A stretch of DNA of 64,000 nucleotides from Bradyrhizobium niftali (GTDB lineage Bacteria; Pseudomonadota; Alphaproteobacteria; Rhizobiales; Xanthobacteraceae), in assembly GCF_004571025.1 (NCBI RefSeq), contig NZ_SPQT01000019.1, forward strand, positions 62,001 to 126,000, given 5' to 3'. Below the pieces are notes generated by a model. That model did no database searches and was not told the DNA's origin. It saw nothing but the letters and a program-made list of their open reading frames with translations. Shown here piece by piece: positions 55,299-63,657 of the stretch. Positions within the stretch are counted from its first letter, which is position 1, and every line of letters starts with the position of its first letter. Made by a program: the position numbers and the translations under genes.

Positions 55299-56689
55299 GC
55301 CTTGGCTCCGCTCGCAAAGATCTTTCCGGGATTCATCAGGCCGTTGGGGTCGAGCGCGGTCTTGATCGATCGCATCACGTCCACGGCCTCGCCGAGCTCA
55401 TCGGCGAGATAGTCGATCTTGCCGAGCCCGATGCCGTGCTCGCCGGTGCAGGTGCCGTCCATGGCGATGGCGCGGGCGACCATGCGCGCCTGGAGCGCCT
55501 TGGCGCCTTCGCTCTCCTCCGGCTTTGCCGGATCGATCAGGATCAGCATGTGGAAATTGCCGTCGCCGACATGGCCGACGATCGGCGCGGTGAAACTGTG
55601 CTCATCCGCGTCGCGCCGCGTCTCGGTCAGGCATTCCGCCAGCCGCGAGATCGGCACGCAGACATCGGTGATCACGGCGCGCGCGCCGGGCCGCAAGCCC
55701 AGGCCCGCATAGAGCGTGTTGTCGCGGGCGTGCCAGAGCCGGCTGCGGTCTTCCTGCGCCTTGGCCCAGGCAAAGCCATGACCGCCATGGTCGGCGGCGA
55801 TCGCCTCTGCGGCCTCGGCCTGCTCGGCGACGGAGGCCTCGGAGCCGTGGAATTCGAAGAACAGGGTCGGAGCCTCGCGATAGCCGAGCTTTGCGTAGGC
55901 ATTGATGCCGCGCATCATGACGTCGTCGAGCAGCTCGATGCGCGCCACGGGGATCGCGGACTGGATCACGGAGATCGCGGTGTCCACGGCGTCATGCAGG
56001 GTGTCGAAGCTGCAAACCGCGGCCGAGATCGCCTGCGGCACGGGATGCACCTTCAGCGTGATCTCGGTGATGAGTCCGAGCGTGCCTTCCGCACCGACGA
56101 ACATGCGTGTCAGGTCGTAACCGGCGGCCGACTTGCGGGCGCGCCTGGCGGTCCGGATCACGCGCCCATCGGCCAGCACGACCTCCAGCGCCATGACATT
56201 GTCCTTCATGGTGCCGTAGCGCACCGCCATGGTGCCGGACGCCCTCGTCGATGTCATGCCGCCGATCGAGGCGTCGGCGCCCGGATCGATCGGGAAGAAG
56301 AGACCGGTGCCGCGCAGCTCCGCATTGAGCTGCTTTCGCGTGATGCCGGGCTGCACCACGACGTCCATGTCGCTGTCGTGCACGGCCAGCACCTTGTTCA
56401 TGCGCGCGAAGTCGAAGCAGACGCCGCCGGCGACCGAGGCCGCATTGCCCTCGAGCGAGGTCCCGGCGCCGAACGGGACGATCGGCATGCCGGCGGCAGC
56501 GCAGAGCTTCACGATCTCGACGACTTCCTGCGTGGTTTCAGGAAAGACGACGATGTCAGGCGGCAGGTTGCGATAATGCGACTCGCTCTGGCCGTGGTGA
56601 TCGAGCACGCCGCGCGCGACGCTCGCGCGCGGACCGATCATGCCCGTGAGGCGATCGGCCAATGCTACTGTGCTGACCCGCGGTCCCAT
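55295..56689 (-). CDS. FAD-linked oxidoreductase (GlcD/D-lactate dehydrogenase type)
   Basis: The product is 464 residues. The FAD-binding domain (about 40-220) shows VVFPETTQEVVEIVKLCAAA, VPFGAGTSLEGNA and GADASIGGMTSTRASGTMAV. The C-terminal domain ends with DGTCTGEHGIGLGKIDYLAD, with the conserved H-G-I-G. This family oxidises 2-hydroxy acids such as glycolate or D-lactate, usually passing electrons to quinone or cytochrome. In this operon it may oxidise a side-chain hydroxy acid of the imported compound. The substrate is not predictable. Confidence 0.9.
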   Translation of the reverse strand: MGPRVSTVALADRLTGMIGPRASVARGVLDHHGQSESHYRNLPPDIVVFPETTQEVVEIVKLCAAAGMPIVPFGAGTSLEGNAASVAGGVCFDFARMNKVLAVHDSDMDVVVQPGITRKQLNAELRGTGLFFPIDPGADASIGGMTSTRASGTMAVRYGTMKDNVMALEVVLADGRVIRTARRARKSAAGYDLTRMFVGAEGTLGLITEITLKVHPVPQAISAAVCSFDTLHDAVDTAISVIQSAIPVARIELLDDVMMRGINAYAKLGYREAPTLFFEFHGSEASVAEQAEAAEAIAADHGGHGFAWAKAQEDRSRLWHARDNTLYAGLGLRPGARAVITDVCVPISRLAECLTETRRDADEHSFTAPIVGHVGDGNFHMLILIDPAKPEESEGAKALQARMVARAIAMDGTCTGEHGIGLGKIDYLADELGEAVDVMRSIKTALDPNGLMNPGKIFASGAKA

Positions 56690-56749
56690 CCTTGCTCCCT
56701 GTCTGCCCCGATGACGGACTCTTGCCGGTCCGCTGCGTTGTGGTTCGGC

Positions 56750-57634
56750 TTAGGCGGCTCTTGCGCTGCTCGCAACCTGCTTCAGGCCGAAATCGTAGTT
56801 GAGATGAAAATACTCGCTGTCCACCATGCGACCATCCGGCGCACGCCCCGCCGGGTGGCGGACGAACTCGCGGATCAGGCTGTCCTTGACGCCGAACACC
56901 ACGTCGCTGTCGAGATATTGGTCGCCGGCGACGAACACATGGGTCACGAGCTGCTCGAAGCCCGGCGCCGAGATCATGAAATGCACGTGCGCGGGACGCC
57001 AGGGATGGCGGCCCTGCACCTCCAGCATCTCGCCGACCGGCCCGTCATGCGGAATCGGGTAGGCCGCCGGCTTGATCGACCAGAAATGGAAGCGGCCGTT
57101 GGCGTCGGTGTGGAAGCGCGCGCGCATCGCGAGATCGCCGATGTCGTCGAGCTGCTGCACGTCGTAATAGCCGTCATCGTCGGAATGCCAGACGTCGACG
57201 ATGGTGCCCGCGAGCGGACGTCCGTCGACGGTCGAGACCGAGCCGGTGACCAGCATCGGGTCGCCTTCCATCGGACCCGAGATGTCGGCGCCGATGTCCT
57301 TCTCCGGCGCGGCCTGGACGAAGAACGGGCCGAGCACGGTGGTCTCGGTTGCGCCTTCCGGCACCGGATGGTTGATCGCGTCGACCAGCATGGAGACGCC
57401 GAGCGTGTCCGACAGCAGGATGAACTCCTGGCGCTTGTCGTCGCACATGTGGCCGGTGCGGGTCAGGAAGTCGATGCCGTATTCCCATTCCTTCTGGGTC
57501 GGGCGGACCTCGCGGATGAAGGCATGGAGGTGGCGCACCAGCGCCTCGCTGACCTCCTTGATGCGCGGATCGGTTGCGCCTGCGATCCGCTCCAGCACCG
57601 CGTCCGTGATCGTGTTTTCGTTGAAGTTGCGCAT
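56750..57634 (-). CDS. Hydroxyquinol 1,2-dioxygenase (intradiol ring cleavage)
   Basis: The product is 294 residues. A helical N-terminal dimerisation domain (about 1-95) precedes the catalytic beta domain. The iron ligands are readable: Tyr156 (DGYYDVQ), Tyr192 (PAAYPIP), His216 and His218 (RPAHVHF), with spacings 36, 24 and 2 as in known intradiol enzymes. LGPFFVQAAP and the N-terminal length suit hydroxyquinol rather than protocatechuate enzymes. It would cleave 1,2,4-trihydroxybenzene to maleylacetate, the substrate of the reductase at 59952-61031 in the same operon. Confidence 0.92.
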   Translation of the reverse strand: MRNFNENTITDAVLERIAGATDPRIKEVSEALVRHLHAFIREVRPTQKEWEYGIDFLTRTGHMCDDKRQEFILLSDTLGVSMLVDAINHPVPEGATETTVLGPFFVQAAPEKDIGADISGPMEGDPMLVTGSVSTVDGRPLAGTIVDVWHSDDDGYYDVQQLDDIGDLAMRARFHTDANGRFHFWSIKPAAYPIPHDGPVGEMLEVQGRHPWRPAHVHFMISAPGFEQLVTHVFVAGDQYLDSDVVFGVKDSLIREFVRHPAGRAPDGRMVDSEYFHLNYDFGLKQVASSARAA

Positions 57635-57649
57635 GGGTGTCTCCGTTGA

Positions 57650-58552
57650 TCAGAGCTTCGGTTCGCCGAGGCCGGACAGCCGCTCGAGATGCTTGACGGT
57701 CGCGATGAAGTCGGCCTCGCCGTCGCCCTGCGCCACCAGCGAGCCATAGGTCTCGCGCACTTGCGCCGCGAGCTGCAGTGGCACGCCGACGGCGTGGCCG
57801 GCGCCGAGGATGAGATCGAGGTCCTTGGCCATCTGCTTGCAGGAGAAGGTGGACTCGAAATCCCGTGTGCGAAGCGGCGCGGTCTTGTACTTCACCATCG
57901 GCGAGGCCACCGCGCTGTCGTCGAGCACCTTCAAAATATCCTGCCACGCAATGCCGCCCTTGCGCGCGAGCGCCAGGCTCTCCGCCATCATCGCGGCCGA
58001 CACCGCGATCATCAGATTGACCGCGAGTTTCGCGTAGCGCGCTTCCTCGCCGGGCCCGAGATAGGTCTGGGCGCGGGTGAAGGCTGCGAACAGCGGTCTT
58101 GCATTGTCGAAGGCGTCCTTCGGGCCCGAGACGAAGCAGGTCAGCGCGCCGGTGTGAACGATGCTGGCATTGCCGGAGACCGGCGCGCGCAGGTAGGCGA
58201 CGCCGCGGGCTTGCGTGGCGGCCGCAACTTCGGCGGAGGCCTCGACGCTCACGGTGCTGGTCTCGATCAGGACGGCTCCGGGCGCCATCGCGGCGATGAG
58301 CCCCGCGGGGCCGAGCAGCGCGCCGCGCAAGGCGGTGTCATCCGGCAGCGACGTGATAACAGCCGCCTTGCCGCTCACGGCCTCGGCCGGCGAGGCGGCA
58401 ATCGAAATGCCCTGTGTGCGTGCCTCGTTGACCCGTGCCGCGCTCTGGTCGAACGCGGTGACGGCATAACCGGCCTTGGCGATGAGCACCGACATTGGCA
58501 GGCCCATCTTGCCGATCCCGATGAAAGCGACATTTTTTGCAGCGTCAGTCAT
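57650..58552 (-). CDS. 3-hydroxyisobutyrate dehydrogenase family oxidoreductase
   Basis: The product is 300 residues. VAFIGIGKMGLPMSVLIAKA is the NAD(P)-binding motif, APVSGNASIVHTGALTCFVS the substrate-binding motif, and YAKLAVNLMIAVSAAMMAES carries the catalytic Lys of this beta-hydroxyacid dehydrogenase family. FSCKQMAKDLDLILGAGH follows near the C-terminus. It probably reduces or oxidises a beta-hydroxy acid or semialdehyde upstream of ring hydroxylation; exact role unknown. Confidence 0.9.
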   Translation of the reverse strand: MTDAAKNVAFIGIGKMGLPMSVLIAKAGYAVTAFDQSAARVNEARTQGISIAASPAEAVSGKAAVITSLPDDTALRGALLGPAGLIAAMAPGAVLIETSTVSVEASAEVAAATQARGVAYLRAPVSGNASIVHTGALTCFVSGPKDAFDNARPLFAAFTRAQTYLGPGEEARYAKLAVNLMIAVSAAMMAESLALARKGGIAWQDILKVLDDSAVASPMVKYKTAPLRTRDFESTFSCKQMAKDLDLILGAGHAVGVPLQLAAQVRETYGSLVAQGDGEADFIATVKHLERLSGLGEPKL

Positions 58553-58573
58553 GGTTGTTGTCCATTGGCGCCT

Positions 58574-59947
58574 TCAGGCGGCGCGTCCCTGTCGTTCGAT
58601 GTCCTGCACCAGCCGCCGGCCGGATTGCGCCAGCAGCTCCTTCTTCGCCTCCAGCCCCTCGACCAGCAGCCGGCCGTTCCGCTTCTTCCATGCCCCGCCG
58701 ATCATGACGGACTCGATGTTGGCGAGGCCCGTCTGCATCACGACGGTCGCGACGGGGTCGTGCACCGGGAAGAGGTTGAGATCGGATGCGTTGATGATGA
58801 CGAGGTCGGCGAGCTTGCCCGGCGTCAGCGAGCCGACCTGGCTCTCGCGGCCGAGCATGCGGGCGCCTTCCGTCGTGATCCAGCGCAACGCTTCGCGCAC
58901 GGGGATGGTGGTGGTCGCCGGAATGGTGCCGCTGTCCCGGCGCGATTCCGCATTGTCGAGCGCCCGCTGCATCGACAGCGCGACGCGGGCGGCGGAGAAG
59001 AGATCGCCGGCCAGCACGGATTCCAGATCAATGCCGATCGTCGGCCGCACACCGCGCTTCAGCAGCCGTCCGGTGATCGGGAAGCCGTGGCCCTGGATCA
59101 TCTCGTTCTCGGGTGTCACCGAATACGACACGCCGAGATCGACCATCCGGTCGAGGAGATCGTCGGGCAGATCGTTGCCATGGACGATGTTGATTCCGGC
59201 GCCGACGAGGCCGGCCGCGATCAGCTTCTCCCAGCCATCAGGCGTCTTGGCCGGCCCGCCGCCCTGGTGCATCGAGGCGATCAGCTTCAGCTCCCGCGCC
59301 AGGCGGAAATCGTGCATGGCGACGTCGAGCGTCGAATAGTGCGGTCCGAGAATCGCGAGCCCGAGCGTGACGAGGCCGTCGCGGTCGGCGAGGGGGCCAG
59401 CGAGCAGCCGCTCGACCTCGCGGCGCGGATGCGGGATCTCCGAGAAATGCGGCTCGCCGGGCTTCGGCTCCGGTTTCGGCGAGCCGTGAAAGAAGGCGGC
59501 GCGGATGCCGCTCTCGATCAGGCCGCGCACGGCGGCATCGGTATGGTCGGGCGTCGGATTGTTGTGGCACCAGTCGACCAGCGTGGTGGTGCCGCAATTG
59601 ATCTGGTTCAGCGCGCCGACCAGCGTGGCGATGTAGATGTCGTCGGGCCGGAACACGGTCGCGAGCCCGGCATGCATGCGGCGGAAATATTCCAGCAGCG
59701 TCCAGTTCGCGGCATAACCGCGCAAGCCCGTCTGCCAGGTGTGCATATGCGCGTTGATGAGGCCGGGGATGACGATGCGGTCTTTGCCGTCGACGATCTC
59801 GGTCTTGGCCGCGCCGCTGCCGAGCTCGATCGATGGCCGAACGTCGACGATGCGGCTGCCCTCGACCAGCAGATCGCCGGTGCTGAGGTCGCCAATCGCA
59901 TCATCCATGCTGATGATCGTGGCGGATCTGATCAGCGTGCGCCGCAT
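58574..59947 (-). CDS. Amidohydrolase (TRZ/ATZ/cytosine-deaminase-like)
   Basis: The ATG at 59947, four bases after the reductase stop, is preferred because the family N-terminus (RTLIRSATIISMDD) starts there. The product is 457 residues. The metal motif GLINAHMHTWQTGLRG (His-X-His), SMHQGGG, the later HGNDLP and SVTPENEM, and IGIDLESVLAGDLF with the metal Asp are in the right order for a TIM-barrel amidohydrolase acting on C-N or C-Cl bonds of ring compounds. It suggests that the operon's substrate carries a removable amino or amide group. Guanine-deaminase-like activity is an alternative. Confidence 0.88.
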   Translation of the reverse strand: MRRTLIRSATIISMDDAIGDLSTGDLLVEGSRIVDVRPSIELGSGAAKTEIVDGKDRIVIPGLINAHMHTWQTGLRGYAANWTLLEYFRRMHAGLATVFRPDDIYIATLVGALNQINCGTTTLVDWCHNNPTPDHTDAAVRGLIESGIRAAFFHGSPKPEPKPGEPHFSEIPHPRREVERLLAGPLADRDGLVTLGLAILGPHYSTLDVAMHDFRLARELKLIASMHQGGGPAKTPDGWEKLIAAGLVGAGINIVHGNDLPDDLLDRMVDLGVSYSVTPENEMIQGHGFPITGRLLKRGVRPTIGIDLESVLAGDLFSAARVALSMQRALDNAESRRDSGTIPATTTIPVREALRWITTEGARMLGRESQVGSLTPGKLADLVIINASDLNLFPVHDPVATVVMQTGLANIESVMIGGAWKKRNGRLLVEGLEAKKELLAQSGRRLVQDIERQGRAA

Positions 59948-59951
59948 CGCT

Positions 59952-61031
59952 TCAGGCCACCGCTTTGATGGCAACGGGCGGCTCGCCGGCCCAGGCGCGC
60001 GCGATCAGGTCGCGGATGGCGCCCCGCTCGAGCGGCCGCGGATTCCAGTAGGCATTGGTGACGGCAAGATCAGCCGCCTTGTCGATGCCGCTCGTGGGCA
60101 TGCCAACGTCGCGCAGCGCCAACTTTGCCCCCAGCCGCTTCGCGAGCTCGTAAAGTCCCTGCGACGCATCGGCGGCGCCGATCGCGCGCGAGACGCGCGC
60201 CATCGCATCGGGCACGGCGGGCGCGTTATAGGCCAGCGCATGCGGCAGCACGATGGTGTGCGTCTCGGCGTGTGGCAGATCGAAGGTGCCGCCGAGCGTG
60301 TGGCAGAGCTTGTGATGCAGCGCCATGCCGACCGTGCCGAGGCAGACGCCGCACAGCCAGGCGCCGTAGAGCGCCTCGGTACGGGCCTCGCGGTCGTCGC
60401 TCTTGGCGGCAATGGCGGGCATGGAACGCGCGAGTGCGCGAATGCCTTCTTCCGCCATCAGCGATGTCACGGGATTGGTATCGCGCGCGTAAAGCGCTTC
60501 CACCGCATGCGCGATCGCGTTGATGCCGGACGTCGCGGCGAGGCTCGCCGGCAGCGTCAAGGTGAGATCGACATCGTAGATCACGGTCTCCGGCAGCACG
60601 GCCGCATCGCGCACCGTGGTCTTCAGGCCGTTCTCGGTCTGGCCGACGATCGGCGTCATCTCCGAGCCGGCATAGGTGGTAGGGATGCAGAGCTGATTGA
60701 CGCCGGTGCGCAGTGCCAGCGCCTTGCCGAGGCCGGTGGTCGAGCCGCCGCCGAGCGAGACGACGCAGTCGGCATCGCACGCCTTCATCGCCACGAGCGC
60801 CCGCTCGGTGACGTCGACCGGCGTATGCATGGTCGCGCCCGGAAAGATGCCGGCATAAAGCGGGCCGAGCGCTGCACCCAGGCTTTTGCCTTGCGCCTCC
60901 TGCTGCGGCGTCGTCAGCACCAGTGCGCGCTTGCCGCCGAGCCGCTCCACTTCGGCCTTGGCGCTGGCCAAGGTTCCGCTGCCGAACACGACGCGGCAGG
61001 GCAGGTTTTCAAAGGTGAACGAACCGATCAT
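59952..61031 (-). CDS. Maleylacetate reductase (iron-containing alcohol dehydrogenase family)
   Basis: The product is 359 residues. VVFGSGTLASAKAEVERLGG, VVSLGGGSTTGLGKALALRT and IPTTYAGSEMTPIVGQTENG form the NAD(P)-binding half. GMALHHKLCHTLGGTFDLPH then AETHTIVLPH carries the metal-binding His residues typical of maleylacetate reductase. It turns maleylacetate into 3-oxoadipate, the step after hydroxyquinol cleavage. It starts four bases inside the end of the preceding gene. Confidence 0.93.
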   Translation of the reverse strand: MIGSFTFENLPCRVVFGSGTLASAKAEVERLGGKRALVLTTPQQEAQGKSLGAALGPLYAGIFPGATMHTPVDVTERALVAMKACDADCVVSLGGGSTTGLGKALALRTGVNQLCIPTTYAGSEMTPIVGQTENGLKTTVRDAAVLPETVIYDVDLTLTLPASLAATSGINAIAHAVEALYARDTNPVTSLMAEEGIRALARSMPAIAAKSDDREARTEALYGAWLCGVCLGTVGMALHHKLCHTLGGTFDLPHAETHTIVLPHALAYNAPAVPDAMARVSRAIGAADASQGLYELAKRLGAKLALRDVGMPTSGIDKAADLAVTNAYWNPRPLERGAIRDLIARAWAGEPPVAIKAVA

Positions 61032-61351
61032 GCGCCGGTCCCTTTGATGGGATAATCGACCTGAAAGCGGCCGATCCGCAAGTCGCCGAGCGCCTCGCGC
61101 ACGCGCAGGTGCTCCGGGTGGGTGGCATAGGCCGCGAGCGCGGCCTGGTCGGTGAATTCGGAGAACAGCACGACGTCACAGGCGTAATCGACAGCACTGA
61201 CGTCGACGCCGACTTCGATGTGGGTGAGGCCGTCGATCCGGCCGCGCAGGCCCTCGAACAGGGTCTTGACCTTGGCCCGGGCGGCGGACCGCTCCTCGGC
61301 GGTCTCGCCGCGCAGCCGCCACATCACGATGTGCCTGATCGGGCCCGACAT
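61028..61351 (-). CDS. Dabb-family dimeric alpha/beta-barrel protein
   Basis: The ATG at 61351 gives 107 residues and begins PIRHIVMWRLRGETAEERSA, the normal start of stress-responsive A/B barrel proteins; upstream in-frame sequence is promoter and LysR-gene antisense and is not expected to be translated. LTHIEVGVDVSA, DVVLFSEFTDQAALAAYATH and a C-terminal RIGRFQVDYP complete the domain. Such proteins occasionally act as small decarboxylases or cyclases in catabolic operons. It is the first gene of the leftward operon, divergent from the LysR gene. Confidence 0.88.
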   Translation of the reverse strand: MSGPIRHIVMWRLRGETAEERSAARAKVKTLFEGLRGRIDGLTHIEVGVDVSAVDYACDVVLFSEFTDQAALAAYATHPEHLRVREALGDLRIGRFQVDYPIKGTGA

Positions 61352-61440
61352 TTCCCAGTTTCCTCGCCTGTCATCTTGCTTGTGTTGGGCCCATTTTGGC
61401 TTGCGGGATACGGAAATAAAGGCCAATAATCGTAAGTCTC

Positions 61441-61459
61441 TTTTCCTAAAAGTGGAAAA
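61441..61459. promoter_or_regulatory. Candidate LysR operator overlapping its own translation start
   Basis: A perfect dyad TTTTCC-N7-GGAAAA ends one base before the LysR ATG at 61460 and includes its purine-rich ribosome site. It fits the T-N11-A type of LysR site. The whole 108-bp gap 61352-61459 must carry the promoters of both the catabolic operon and the regulator. Confidence 0.5.
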
Positions 61460-62383
61460 ATGGATCGCCTGCTGCAATTGGAGGTGTTCGCCAAGACGGC
61501 CGAACTCGGCAGCCTGTCCAAGGCGGCCGAGGCCTTGCGCATGTCGAATGCGGCCGCGAGCCGCTATCTCAGCGCGCTCGAGGAGCGCCTCGCCGTTCGC
61601 CTGATCGAGCGCAACACGCGCCGCTTGTGGCTGACGGAGGCGGGGCAGGAGCTGCTTGAGCGGTCCAGCCGGGTGCTGAGCGAACTTGCGGAAGCCGAGG
61701 ACATCGTCAGCGATCGCGCGCTGTCGCCGCAGGGCATGCTGCGGGTCACGAGCTCGCTGTCCTTTGCGGTGATCTATCTCGCACCGATGCTGCCGGCGTT
61801 CCGCGCGCGCTATCCGAAGCTCAACATGCAGATCACCACCGCCAACCGCTATCCTGACTTCATCGAGGCGGGCATCGACGTGGCGATCCGGACGCGCGAG
61901 CAGGAGCCGGATTCGAACATCATCGTCCGCCGCATCGGCCAGATGCGCCGCGTGCTGGCGGCCGCACCCTCCTATCTCGCAAGTGCAGGCGAGCTGGAGC
62001 AGCCCGCCGATCTCGCGCGCCACAACATGCTCGTCTACAATTTGGCGAACGATCCCTATTCGCTGCGCCTGCGCAAAGGCAATGGCGCACAGACGGTCCG
62101 CATCACGCCGACGCTCGACAGCAATGACGGCCAGGTCATCCGCGGCGCGGCGCTGGCGGGTCTCGGCATCCTCATCCAGCCGCTCTACATCGTCCAAAGC
62201 GATATCGCGGCGGGCCGTCTCGTCCCGGTCCTGCTGGATTGGGAGCTGCCTCTGCTCACCATGAACATCGCCTACCAGAACCGTGCCGGGCTGCCGGCCA
62301 AGATCAGGGCCTTTTCCGACTTCCTCGTCACCCATATCCGCGAGCATTCGGAGCCGGGGATATGGATGGACGCGGCGAAGTAA
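61460..62383 (+). CDS. LysR-type transcriptional regulator
   Basis: The product is 307 residues. MDRLLQLEVFAKTAELGSLS and AAASRYLSALEERLAVRLIE form the N-terminal winged helix-turn-helix (about 1-60), followed by RNTRRLWLTEAGQELLERS. The C-terminal co-inducer domain (about 90-300) includes DVAIRTREQEPDSNIIVRRI and LAGLGILIQPLYIVQSDI, the CrgA/PA2758-like branch. It is divergent from the hydroxyquinol operon and is the likely inducer-responsive activator or repressor. Confidence 0.93.
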   Translation: MDRLLQLEVFAKTAELGSLSKAAEALRMSNAAASRYLSALEERLAVRLIERNTRRLWLTEAGQELLERSSRVLSELAEAEDIVSDRALSPQGMLRVTSSLSFAVIYLAPMLPAFRARYPKLNMQITTANRYPDFIEAGIDVAIRTREQEPDSNIIVRRIGQMRRVLAAAPSYLASAGELEQPADLARHNMLVYNLANDPYSLRLRKGNGAQTVRITPTLDSNDGQVIRGAALAGLGILIQPLYIVQSDIAAGRLVPVLLDWELPLLTMNIAYQNRAGLPAKIRAFSDFLVTHIREHSEPGIWMDAAK

Positions 62384-62446
62384 GCGGCAGACACTGAAAT
62401 CCCGACTGTTTCCGAGAGGGCATGGGGAGCACCAGCCGAGGCGCCT

Positions 62447-63589
62447 CTATTCGGTGCTGCGTTTCCAGGCGCCGGTGCCGAGCTTGCCGGTGATCACAGC
62501 CATCGCATCGTGGATCTCGTATGCGCCACCGTCGCTATAGCCTGACAGGCCCCTGAGGGCACGCAACGTCCAGCGGCCGTTCGCGGCAGTGATCGTGCCT
62601 TCGTGCGGACGGGCCGAGCGCTGCGGCTCGGCGTGGAATCTGTAGGTACCGTCGCCCATGATCTCCCAGATCCAGCGCGACTGGCCGCGGCCATTCGGCA
62701 CCATGATTTCCCAGGTGCCGACCAGCGCGGGATCGATCGTCGACGACGGCCCGCGCGGCGCAGCAGGGGAGACGACGGCCGGAAGCGCCGCACCGTCGGC
62801 ACCGGCGGGCGGCGGGCCAGCAAGGTAGATCGCCTTGCGTGACAGCGAACCATAGACGAACGGCTGCTGCTGGTTGCGGGTCGCCTCCATCACGTCGTCC
62901 CGGACATTGCGGAACATGAAGGTAACCTCGACACCAGGCGCCTCGATGTTGCGCAGGAGCGCCGCTGCAAACGGGCTGTTGCGCGCGTCCCCGTCAAGCG
63001 CCGTGGTGCCGTCGCGCGCGGCATAGGCGACGAGAACGTTACCGGTGGGCTCGATGCGGCCGAGCCCGCCCATCGTAGCCGCCCGTGTGGCGAGCGAGCG
63101 GTTCATCCTGAAGGCAAAAGGATTGTCGCGGCAGGCGTCGAGGATGACGAGGCCGAGGCTCGTGGTATTGGACACCTGCAACATCACGCTTTGCAGGCTG
63201 ATGGCTTCATTCGCCGCGTCCGTGTCTCGCTTCAGCGCTGCGTCGATCGGGATCAGCCAGTTCTCGCCGTTGATCTCCATGCCATGGCCAGCGAAATACA
63301 GGGCTGCCATGTCGGCGCCGGCGGCGTCGCGTCCCAATGCGATCAGGCCGCGGCGCATCTCATCGAAGCTGGCGTTGGTGGCCAGGGACACGGTGAATCC
63401 TAGCCGCTTCAGCGCCGCAGCGATGTCGCTCGCGTCGTTCGGCGGATTGAGCAGCGCGGGAACGTTGCCGTAGGCGCCGTTGCCGATGACCAGCGCGACC
63501 CGCCTGCCTTCCGCTGCTGCAGCCGTCGGCGTCACGCCGGCAAACGCGGCTGCAGCCGTCAATCCCGAAACGAATTCGCGCCGATTCAT
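62447..63589 (-). CDS. Caspase-like (peptidase C14) protein with Tat-type signal
   Basis: The product is 380 residues. The N-terminus MNRREFVSGLTAAAAFAGV has a twin-Arg followed by a hydrophobic stretch, so Tat export is likely; cleavage may be near TAAAAEG. The caspase p20 fold follows: RRVALVIGNGAYGNVPALLN, LYFAGHGMEI with catalytic His102, and LVILDACRDNPF with catalytic Cys153. A C-terminal domain (about 285-380) with VGTWEIMVPNGRGQSRWIWE and DGTYRFHAEPQ looks like a separate beta domain. The function is unknown; secreted caspase-like proteins of Rhizobiales are common but little studied. It stands alone, convergent with the LysR gene. Confidence 0.88.
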   Translation of the reverse strand: MNRREFVSGLTAAAAFAGVTPTAAAAEGRRVALVIGNGAYGNVPALLNPPNDASDIAAALKRLGFTVSLATNASFDEMRRGLIALGRDAAGADMAALYFAGHGMEINGENWLIPIDAALKRDTDAANEAISLQSVMLQVSNTTSLGLVILDACRDNPFAFRMNRSLATRAATMGGLGRIEPTGNVLVAYAARDGTTALDGDARNSPFAAALLRNIEAPGVEVTFMFRNVRDDVMEATRNQQQPFVYGSLSRKAIYLAGPPPAGADGAALPAVVSPAAPRGPSSTIDPALVGTWEIMVPNGRGQSRWIWEIMGDGTYRFHAEPQRSARPHEGTITAANGRWTLRALRGLSGYSDGGAYEIHDAMAVITGKLGTGAWKRSTE

Positions 63590-63657
63590 CCGGATCTCGC
63601 GGGCTCGAACGAGCCTCTATCCTAGCGCAACCGGTCCGGGGGAGCCACGGGGCGTTC

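Noticed and set aside
55436..59968. Very long plus-strand open frames (over 700 codons) opposite the catabolic operon
   Set aside because: They are high-GC antisense shadows rich in Arg, His, Asp and Gly; the minus-strand products have complete enzyme motifs.
61352..62347. Extension of the Dabb protein to over 400 residues
   Set aside because: It would run antisense through the LysR gene and the divergent promoter; the Dabb domain with its own ribosome site begins at 61351.
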